Positions 27,701-35,200 of a stretch of DNA of 40,373 nucleotides are shown here, piece after piece. Position 1 is the stretch's first letter, and each line of letters starts with the position of its first letter. The translations under genes and the position numbers were made by a program. This DNA comes from Myxococcales bacterium (lineage in GTDB: Bacteria > Myxococcota_A > Polyangia > Polyangiales > JAFGIB01), in the NCBI GenBank assembly GCA_028817855.1, contig JAPPOT010000444.1, positions 1-40,373 of the forward strand, written 5' to 3'. Under the pieces are notes generated by a model, which made no database searches, had not been told where the DNA came from, and worked only from the letters and a program-made list of their open reading frames with translations.

Positions 27701-27980
27701 AGTAGATGATGGGATCGGCGCCGCCGTCGCCGTCGTCGGCATCGCCATCGCCCACGTCGCCGTCGCCCACGTCGCCATCGCCCACGTCGCCATCGCCCAC
27801 GTCGCCATCGCCCACGTCGCCGTCGCCATCCCCCGCATCGGGTGGCACGGCCGCGTCGCCCTCGCCGGCGTCGGGCGGGACCACGCCATCGTCGGCGGCG
27901 CAGGCCACCTGCAGGGTCAGGGCGGCCGCCCACAGGGCGGCGATGGCGATCGACTGGAGCGCCTGTTGCGTACGGCTCAC
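24732..27980 (-). CDS. Giant pentapeptide-repeat lipoprotein with seven Cys-bracketed spacers
   Basis: A 1082-residue predicted lipoprotein (lipobox LQVAC), third gene of the three-lipoprotein operon. The start GTG 27980 has a GGAGG site 7 nt upstream and overlaps the previous stop as GTGA. Order: an Asp/Gly linker with GDGDV repeated five times; two short EGF/laminin-like Cys patches (CTGRFSGPNCLDCPF, CASCARGYSGETCTLCRVH); a segment like polymorphic membrane protein/right-handed beta-helix (GGTYRPTG, LRLYGGFAGGE, LDGVTIMGGRA); then from ~350 to ~1060 a right-handed quadrilateral helix of A(D/N)LxG pentapeptides. The solenoid is broken by seven similar spacers, for example VRAYDLAACTDVTLPADWQC then LVGPG. 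It ends in CPDGTAADDH...CASHL, a usual end for such proteins. Function unknown; it resembles a rigid display rod. Confidence 0.85.
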   Translation of the reverse strand: MSRTQQALQSIAIAALWAAALTLQVACAADDGVVPPDAGEGDAAVPPDAGDGDGDVGDGDVGDGDVGDGDVGDGDVGDGDADDGDGGADPIIYFDRPDAGPPAPCTGRFSGPNCLDCPFNEVDGFWDARVGCASCARGYSGETCTLCRVHVDRDADRGGDGSSWASALRSLDEGLEAAKDGLFPGATDVCEIVVAGGTYRPTGDDPAATFSLAPKAFIVGPERNAGKGVLRLYGGFAGGESLPNGLLAADAPELAARDFIAEASVLSGHFPVSDTRVHHVVSGADGAVLDGVTIMGGRAQGDDDEERVGAGLYLHDGSMTLRNLRFEDNLAAEGGDSLYARAAENGDTELLELFMPGVDLAGALFTTACAAPDSDDCRIVLQGDIAGASLHGADLTAADLSTLSLTSVRTFELVSCPAVAPAGWLCLLLPQLGSDALIGPGANLGGADLRGTDLAPASLVGAVLAGARTADLQGCPPPAELPSPSFRCAGQSDGGGTALLGPAVDVRGVGLEGADLGEAALAGAILSDASLAGADLGDADLRGADLRDADLGDADLTDADARGADLSDATIDTNDVEDLRAFDLAGMCPAELPTDWQCIAQPVQGGRALVGPGADLRDANLREADLGTAELAGANLRGANLRDAALASANLDGVRAYDLAACTDVTLPADWQCLELGPAGNTLVGPGTVLSGVNLQGADFGGANLAGADLAGADLSGADLSGVNLTGADLSGADLTGAGLAATTLTAAILTGATLDGADLSGASADDAVLSGATLVGADLEQASLVGAVVDAADFTNATLDAVRAHDLLDCTDVVLPSPWSCRALGSAGTGLVGPAVDLAGVDATGASLAGADLSQADLDGSVLDDADLDGADLTGAKLAGADLIDASLVGADLSDADLTGADPTDADLTSATLVGSNLAGVDLSSAALGGVQASGLVVCPSALPPAWSCIQLDSTFALLGPLANAGNLDFGSADLDGVDLRGAALGGSSLDGASLHGLRAYDLPACPDSLPMDWSCLLHNTSLVLLIGGGADLSGADLTGTDLSAENVTDVDWTGATCPDGTAADDHVDGCASHLSPPPPP
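27744..27818. repeat. 15-bp tandem repeat, five copies, in coding sequence
   Basis: Five 15-bp units, four identical and one with a single change (27759-27773), encode GDGDV repeats in the acidic linker of the pentapeptide lipoprotein. The unit length is a multiple of three, so copy-number change would lengthen or shorten the linker without frameshift. Confidence 0.85.
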
Positions 27981-30900
27981 GGTCCATCCTCCGTCGGCGG
28001 CTCGAAGTCGGGGTCGCTGAGATTGGCGTCGCCGCAATCCCACTGCCCGCCGGGCAGCTGGTTGCAGCAGTTGAACTCGCCGGTCACCTCGTCCTTGATG
28101 CAGCAATCCTCCTCGCCGAAGCACAGCCGCAGCTGCAGGGAGTCGAAGTAGACCTGGTCGCTGCCGCCCGGTGTCAGGTAGGCGCCCATCAGGAACTGCA
28201 GCGAGTGGGTGTACTGCTCGACCCGGATCGGTTCGCTCATGACGAGCTGCCACTGGGAGGTCAGGCTCCCCAGGCCCTGCTCGGAGGTGGGCGTGGTCTT
28301 GTCCTCGCCATTGGGGCGATAGCCCGTGACGGTGAAGACCGCGCTGGGCAGGCCGGGGTTGGGGTTGGGCCCGGGCACGGCGTAAACATGCCCCGCGAAG
28401 CGCAGGAAGACGTCCTCCTCGGGGTCGCTGGTGATGTCGTAGATGTCCTCGAGGCTGATCGCCTGCACGCCGTACCAGAGCGGCGCCGTGGTCGAGTCGC
28501 AGTGGCTGACGCGGCTGGCCGAGAAGCAGATGCCGAATAGCCGGAAGCGACAGACGCTGGTGCTGTCGCACTCGGGCGAGGCGGCGTTGTCATCGCAGAC
28601 CGCGCCGAGATTGAAATAGCGCAGCCCCTCCACCGGGACCGGCAGGTTGCCCTCGCAGTGGCCGTCGAAGAGCGCGCTGATCGTGCCCTGTGGGTAGGTC
28701 ATCCAGTCGGTCGGATCGGAGCCGTCCTCCTCGTCGGAGTCGTCGATCTCCTCGGCGCCGCCATTGCTGAGCAGGTTGGAGCGCACGCAGACCGGCGGCG
28801 GGATCCAGCCGTCGTCCGGATCCCGGTCCTCCGGCTGGAAGAGCTCGAAGCCCTCCTTGCAGGCCGTGCACAGGGTCTCCTCGGACCAGCCGGAGCGACA
28901 CTGGGTGCAGCCGGTCTCGATGTCCCACTGGGTCTGGCACACGGCGCAGGCCTGCATCGGGCGCCCGTCCGGGAACTCGCCGATCACGTCGAGCTGGTAG
29001 TGGTCCTTGCAGGTGACGCAGTCGGTGGCCTCGTCGAAGTTGGGCAGGCACACGCTGCACTTGGGCTCGGTGCTCGGGTCCCAGTTGCCGAGGCAGTCCT
29101 CGCAGCCCGAGGTGGGATCGAAGTTGGGCAGGCACTGCTCGCAGCCGGTGTCTTCGTCCCAGTTGCCGTCGCAGGCGAGGCAGCCCGCGGCCTCGTCCCA
29201 GTTGCCGACGCAGCGGTCGCAGTCGTCGCCGGTCCAGTGGCCGTTGTCGTCGTCGTCGGGGCAGGTCTCGCAGTCGTCGGTCTGACCCTCGAGCCCGGGG
29301 ATGTCGCCCATGATCCAGCTGTTGCGGCAGGTCTCGCACTGGTTGTCCGGGTCGCGGTTGCCGAGGCACATGGCGCAGTCCTCGAGTACATCCCAGTGGG
29401 GCTTGCACACGGCGCAGCCCTGGGTCTCGTCCCAGTTGCCGAAGGCATCGCAGGCGTCGCAGGCGGGCCAGGGAGAGAAGCCGCCCAGGCAGTCGCAGTA
29501 GGTCGTGCCGAAGTACTCCCGGTCCACCTTGCAGGCGAAGCTGCCCGGCTCGCCCATGCTGCACTGGGGGTCGACGGCGAGGCACTCGTTGACGCAGCCG
29601 CGCTCGTAGCTGCGGCGGCTTGCGCGTGGATAGTGGAGGTAGCGCACGCTGGCCAGGCCGACCGTGCCCTGGGCGAGCTCGCAGGTGCTGGGCGAGTCGC
29701 CGTCGCGGCGCACGACGCTGCAGGGGTCGCTGCACTCGATCAGGCCAGACCAGGGGTTGCGCCCATCGGCGCCGCTCGGCAGCGCGGCCGTCGGCGGCGC
29801 TTCACCCGCCCAGCGGCAGCTGTTGAGGTGATAGTCGGTCTCCAGCTGCCCGCTGGTGACGCGCTGCGGGTGCTCCCCGGGCTCGGGGTTGTCGTCGACC
29901 AGCTCCACGCACTTGAACTGGCTGTGGTGGAACATGCGGGCGCCGGTCGACAGGCGCAGGAAGAGGTCGTCGAAGGCGGCCTCGGCCGGGCGGTCGTCGT
30001 CGCCGCTGCGCGCGAGCACGAAGCGCACGGCGCGCGTGCCGCGCGGCAACATGGTCTGGCCGGTCACGCGCCGCCACTGCCGCTGCACGCCCTCCACCGC
30101 GAGCGACTGGGAGCGCTCCCGGTCGACGGGCCCGTCGCCGCCGCCGAGGAACTCCAGGTAGATCTCAGCGCGCTCGTCGTGGGCGGAGTCGCCGCTCGCG
30201 GGCTCGGCCACGGGACCCGTACGCAGCCAGCCCCCGAACCAGGCGGCCACGTTGCCGGACGCGATGTCCTGCGCGTAGGCGCCGAGGTCGATCTCCTGAT
30301 AGGCGCGCGCCGAGCCCGTGGCGTCGCCGGTGAGGCAGCGTCCCACCACGAAGAAGCGCGCGCCGCTGCGGGCCTCGTCGTGCACGCCGCAGACCGGCGC
30401 CGGGTCGCCGGTGCGCTTCTGGGCCACCTCGAGCACGTCGGCGCCGGCGTCGCCGATCCAGCCGCCGTCGGAGGAGTCGCTGAGCGGGCTCTCGCCGCCG
30501 CCGTTGATCACCAGGTTGGGCTCGGCCGAGAGGAAGCGCAGGTAGAGGTCGTCAAAGAAGGCCTCCGTGCGTCCGTGGGCGGCCTGCCGCTGGGCGGTGA
30601 GCTCGACGACGACGCGGGTGGCCTGCCCGGGCACGGACTCGGTGCCCGACACCTGGACCCAGCGCGCCTCGGCGCTGGAGAGCAGGTCCGACGAGGCCAG
30701 CGGTTCTTCCGAGTCCTCGCCCAAGAAGTGCAGGCGCAGTGAGGGGCGGTCACGCCCTGCGGCGTTGCGCAGGTAACCGCCGTAGGCCACCTGGAGCGTC
30801 GCCAGGCCGCGCAGCTCCTCGGGTACGTCGATCGTCTGGCGCGCGGTGGTAAAGGCGGAGCCGTTGCCGCAGGCCCCGCCTAGGGCGAAGAGCGCGCCGC

Positions 30901-32242
30901 CACTGCGGGCCTGGGGGGCGCCGCACTGGCCCGCGGTCAGCACCTCCAGCGGCCCGTCCTCGACCATCCAGCTCTCGGCTGCGCCCTCGGCCTCGGCGCC
31001 CGGAGCGCTCAGGGCGTTACCGGTGCCGCCGCGGCTGCCCAGGTTCCACAGGCCCTGGTTGTAGCGTGCGAAGTCCATGCCGCGGGCGGGCATGTCGGAG
31101 GTGAAGGCCGCGTCGGTCTGCCGGTCGCAGCGCCGCCAGTGCTCGGCGTGCTCGTACCAGCGCACGTCATCGGCCTCGATCGTCTCGAAGTAGTGCACCG
31201 GCACGCCCAGGGGGTTGCCCGAGTTGAGCCGCGAGCGCTCGCGGACGTGGTAGCTGCCGCGGTTGGGCGTGCCCTCGTCGCCCTCGAACCAGCCGGTGTG
31301 CAGCTCGCTGAAATAGGCGAAGCGCGTGTAGGTCGACAGCTCCTCGAACAGGCTCCAGAGCTGCACCGGCTCGTCGTAGGTGTCCCACTCCTCCAGGTCG
31401 GCCACGTCGTTGCCGTTGTAGTCGGCGATCGTGTCGACGCAGGCCTTGGTCAGGCTGTTGAGGGCGTGGGCGCTGGGCTTGATGCCGCCGTAGGGCTTGA
31501 TCTTGTCGTTGAGCTCGAGCCGGTTCTGATCGTCGAGCGCCTCGATTTCGTAGAGCGGGAGATCCTCCTCCAGGGCCACCACGTGGCCGGCCCCGTCGGA
31601 GCCCTCCGACTCGAGCACGAAGCGGTCGACGATGCGCAGGTCGCAGCGGGCGTTGTCCTTGTAAGCGCGATCCTTGGACTCGATGCTCGAGCGCGCCTCC
31701 ACGCTCACCCAGCCATCGCCGTCCTTGTCGCATGCCACCGCGGTCAGACCCGACTCGGGCCAGTAGAAGCCGTCGGCGGTCTTGCACACGCACTTGCCAT
31801 CCAGGGTCGTCCCCTCGAAGAGGCCGTCCTCACCGCGCCCGTCGCAGGCGGAGAATGGGCAGGTGATGCACTCTTCGTCGAGCGGGTGGTAGGCCTGCCC
31901 GCTCGGGCACGGCTCGTAGAGGGTCTCCTCGGGGTCGGGCAGGTCGGGCAGCGCCGCGGCCGCCGCATCGCGCACCGCGCCCGCATCGGGCTCGTCCACG
32001 CCGTCGGGCGTGCGCCCGAGGCAGCGGGCCTCGCCGTGCTCGGACACGCACTGGCGCCCGCTCTCCAGGCAGTCCTCCTGCGGCGCCCACTTCGCGCCAT
32101 CGCAGCGCTCTAGCACGCTGCCGCTGCAGCGCAGGGCGCCCGCCTCGCAGCGGAAGGGCTCCGAGTCCTCGCATGCGGCGAGCAGGCCCATCAGCGCCAG
32201 GCCGATGAGCAACGTCGTGCTTGTCGTCGTTCCCATCGCCAT
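27977..32242 (-). CDS. Giant Cys-rich lipoprotein with jelly-roll-like modules and CxxC repeats
   Basis: A 1421-residue predicted lipoprotein (lipobox LLAAC), second gene of the operon; ATG 32242 lies 3 nt after the previous stop with GGAG upstream. A short Cys-rich head (CEAGALRCSGSVLERC) is followed by a unique ~300-residue region containing DKDGDGW and DYNGNDVADLEEW, possible calcium loops. Three related beta-sandwich modules follow at ~390-555, ~577-765 and ~1157-1380, two opening with NLVINGGGE / NLLSNGGAE and closing with AFFDDLYLRF / AAFDDLFLRL / VYFDSLQLRL; they look like carbohydrate-binding jelly rolls. Between the second and third, at ~927-1128, are 14 CxxC motifs, most at 13-residue spacing, e.g. 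CLACDGNWDEDTG and CEQCLPNFDPTSG. No enzyme motif seen. Likely an extracellular binding protein; function unknown. Confidence 0.82.
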   Translation of the reverse strand: MAMGTTTSTTLLIGLALMGLLAACEDSEPFRCEAGALRCSGSVLERCDGAKWAPQEDCLESGRQCVSEHGEARCLGRTPDGVDEPDAGAVRDAAAAALPDLPDPEETLYEPCPSGQAYHPLDEECITCPFSACDGRGEDGLFEGTTLDGKCVCKTADGFYWPESGLTAVACDKDGDGWVSVEARSSIESKDRAYKDNARCDLRIVDRFVLESEGSDGAGHVVALEEDLPLYEIEALDDQNRLELNDKIKPYGGIKPSAHALNSLTKACVDTIADYNGNDVADLEEWDTYDEPVQLWSLFEELSTYTRFAYFSELHTGWFEGDEGTPNRGSYHVRERSRLNSGNPLGVPVHYFETIEADDVRWYEHAEHWRRCDRQTDAAFTSDMPARGMDFARYNQGLWNLGSRGGTGNALSAPGAEAEGAAESWMVEDGPLEVLTAGQCGAPQARSGGALFALGGACGNGSAFTTARQTIDVPEELRGLATLQVAYGGYLRNAAGRDRPSLRLHFLGEDSEEPLASSDLLSSAEARWVQVSGTESVPGQATRVVVELTAQRQAAHGRTEAFFDDLYLRFLSAEPNLVINGGGESPLSDSSDGGWIGDAGADVLEVAQKRTGDPAPVCGVHDEARSGARFFVVGRCLTGDATGSARAYQEIDLGAYAQDIASGNVAAWFGGWLRTGPVAEPASGDSAHDERAEIYLEFLGGGDGPVDRERSQSLAVEGVQRQWRRVTGQTMLPRGTRAVRFVLARSGDDDRPAEAAFDDLFLRLSTGARMFHHSQFKCVELVDDNPEPGEHPQRVTSGQLETDYHLNSCRWAGEAPPTAALPSGADGRNPWSGLIECSDPCSVVRRDGDSPSTCELAQGTVGLASVRYLHYPRASRRSYERGCVNECLAVDPQCSMGEPGSFACKVDREYFGTTYCDCLGGFSPWPACDACDAFGNWDETQGCAVCKPHWDVLEDCAMCLGNRDPDNQCETCRNSWIMGDIPGLEGQTDDCETCPDDDDNGHWTGDDCDRCVGNWDEAAGCLACDGNWDEDTGCEQCLPNFDPTSGCEDCLGNWDPSTEPKCSVCLPNFDEATDCVTCKDHYQLDVIGEFPDGRPMQACAVCQTQWDIETGCTQCRSGWSEETLCTACKEGFELFQPEDRDPDDGWIPPPVCVRSNLLSNGGAEEIDDSDEEDGSDPTDWMTYPQGTISALFDGHCEGNLPVPVEGLRYFNLGAVCDDNAASPECDSTSVCRFRLFGICFSASRVSHCDSTTAPLWYGVQAISLEDIYDITSDPEEDVFLRFAGHVYAVPGPNPNPGLPSAVFTVTGYRPNGEDKTTPTSEQGLGSLTSQWQLVMSEPIRVEQYTHSLQFLMGAYLTPGGSDQVYFDSLQLRLCFGEEDCCIKDEVTGEFNCCNQLPGGQWDCGDANLSDPDFEPPTEDGP

Positions 32243-32245
32243 CGC

Positions 32246-35200
32246 CTACAGCTCCGTAAAGTCCGTGTAGTAGATGTACAGCCGCACGTCCGACAGCGAC
32301 TGCAGGTTGATGTCCTGGTTGACCAGCTCGTCGCGCTGATTGATCAGCAGCTCCCAGGCGGTGTTCGCGTAGGGCAGGTCGCGGAAGCGCTCGCTGCGCA
32401 GCACGCGGTCGTCGGAGAAGACGCCGAAGCGCTCGCCGTTGAAGAAGGTGTCGACCACGGCGGTCTTCTCCGGAAGGGCGTAGAAGATCTTCTCGCCGTC
32501 GATCGCCCGCACCGTGCCGGTGCCCCGTTGTCTCAGGTAGATGCGCCCGAGGGTGTCGCCCACGTCGCCACCGAGGATCTCCGCCTCGATGTGCAGGATT
32601 TTGTGGTTGCGCGTGAGCGGCGAGAGCTGGTCGATGTCCGTGCGGAACGGGATCGAGATGTAGCCGCGGGAGTCGAGCAGGGTGGGATCTCCCAGCCGCT
32701 CGTGGAGCAGTCCGGTGCGCTGGTCCTCGCTGAAGGACTGGCCGCGGCCGTCCACGCGTTCGATGCCCCAGATGTCGTCGCGCAGGGAGATGATCGCCAC
32801 GCGCGTGTCCGGGTTTCCGAAGGCTTCCTCGAACTCGGTGTAGGCGCCGTCCAGCTCGAAGAGGTACTCCTCCAGGCTGAAGTCGCCGGACTGGACCATG
32901 CGGATCAGGAAGAGGTTCTCGAGCCGCGCGTAGCTCTGGCTGGTGTAGTACTCGTAGACCTTGGTTGCCTTGTAGGCCGCCGCCAGCGCGCGCCTGAAGC
33001 TGCGGTCTGCGGAGATCACCGCATCGTTCTTGTAGATGCGCACGTTGGGGTCGTTGCGCGCCGCCTCGATGTTGATCGCGAGTTGCTCGGCCTCCTGCTG
33101 CTCGGCGGTGACGCGCGCGGCCTCTCCCAGCAGCTGGTTGGTGCGAGACTCTCCCAGGGCCAGCTCCTTGAAGGCGTCGTGGTACTCCTTGAAGAGCTCG
33201 TCGGACTCCAGCTCGAGCACCTTGATCTTGGCCGCGGAGTCGATCTGGGCGAGGTTGCAGCGCCCCTCGAGCTCGGCGATGGCCTTGGCGAACTCGGCGC
33301 CCGCGATCGCGGTCTCACCCACCGCGAGCAGGGCGTCGGCGATCGAGCGGGTGATGTCGTAGCCCTTGCTCGAGACCTCGTCGATGGTGGCGGCGATGTT
33401 GACCTGAATGCAGTTGCCCGGGCTGATCGCGGTGCCGCCGGTGGGCGGCACGCACTGGGCGGTGCCCTTGAGCTTGGTGGTGGTCTCCTTGAAGCGCTCC
33501 CAGATCCCGAGCCCGACGTTGGTCCAGCGCTTGGTCTCCTCGAAGGCGAGCTTGGCGGATTGCAGGGCGATCTCGAGCTCCACGCCGGCCTGGATCTCCG
33601 CACACTGGGCCAGCATGCGGTCGGTCTCGATCTCGATCTCCTCGCGCTTGTTCTTGAACTTCAGGTGGGCCAGCTCGATGCGGTCGGCGATGATCGACTG
33701 CTCCACGCGCGACTCGTGCACCGCGCCGGTGCCGACCGCGCCGCAGGGGTCACCCAGCAGCTCCAGGTCGCTCCACAGGTGGGCGTAGGTGGAGATCGCT
33801 GGATACCAGCGGTTGGGCTCGGCCGGGTCGGGGAAGAGCCCGCAGATCTCGCCCAGCTGGTTCTCGTAGTTGTTGCGGATCCCGACCAGCTCCGCCTGGA
33901 AGGACTCCTCGTCCACGTCGAAGTCGCGAGACTGGGCCAGCGCCCGCTCCTCCTTGTCGCGGGCGAAGTTGGTGGACTCCCAGGCCGCCGCCATCAGCTT
34001 CTCGAAGGCGTTGATGTCGCCCGGATCCAGCGCCGGGAAGGGGATGTAGTCCGGCGGGAAGCCGAAGAAGTTCACGTCGTCGATGATGCTGCCGTAGACG
34101 TCGCGCATGTCGAGCAGCGCCGCCTTGTACATGCGCTGGGCCTGCACGATGATCAGCTCGATCTGGGCCACGTCGGCCGCGCGCACGACGCGCGTGACCT
34201 CGTGCATCAGGCGCGTGATCAGCACCGACTCCATGTACGTGGCGGTGTAGGCGCGCTCGACCACGCGGCGCGCCAGGTCGGGCTGGTTGAAGTTCTGGTA
34301 GCGCCGGGCGATCTCGGACCAGGCCCGGGACTTCTGGGAGGAGGCGCGGATCAGCCGGTCGAAGTAGGCCGTCACGGTCTGCTGGGTGATGAAGCCGAAG
34401 GCGGCGTTGCCCTCGCGCTGGGCGCGCATTGAGGTCCGTAGCAGCGGCGTCAACGCGTAGAAGCGGTCGAGGGTCAGCTGGTAGTACTGGACCGCCAGGT
34501 AGAGCGAGTGCATCTCGTGGCCCGCGACCCCCGACAGGTTGATGCCGTCGGCCTCGAAGAGCTCGCCCTCGAAGGCGCGCGTTCGGGTGGCCGCCAGGTC
34601 GAAGCGCGAGGCGAAGGCCGCCGTGAAGGCGTCGTCGCCGAGCATGATCGACAGCTCCGAGTAGAGCGTCTCGAAGCCGTCGCGGTTGTCGTCGACCACC
34701 GCGAAGCTCTCGAGCAGGTAGTCGCGCACCTGGGTGCGCGTCGACGGGCTCATGGCGTCCGAGTGGTTGACGTAGAGGCTGAGCGCACAGTCGACGCGCT
34801 CGGAGGCGTCCTCGATCGCGGGCGGGTCGTAGCAGTAGGGCACCGCCGCCGTGTCCGGATCGCAGATCGAGGGCACGAAGCCGAGGTTGCGGTTCTTGCG
34901 GCTGACGAAGGCCGTCTTGTAGCGGAAGGCCTGGTCGACCGTGTTGTGCAGCGGCAGGAAGACCGAGGTGGTCGCGCCGGCGGCATAGAAGCGCTTGCCC
35001 TCGCGGCGGTCATTCTCGTCGTCGCAGTAGTCGCCCGACTCGCAGAACCACTTGGGGTTGAGGCGGGGCCTGCAGCCGCTGCGCGTGGGCAGCTCGCGGT
35101 AGACGAAGTCCTCGCAGTCTCCGTCGGCCTGGCAGGGGAGGTTGGCGATGGTTTCCTGGTCCCCGCACTCGAGGGTGTCGAGCAGGGCGAAGTAGATGAT

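Noticed and set aside
25182-28151. Plus-strand open frames opposite the pentapeptide gene, with regular repeats
   Set aside because: The regularity is only the reverse image of the pentapeptide codons; no start site or domain.
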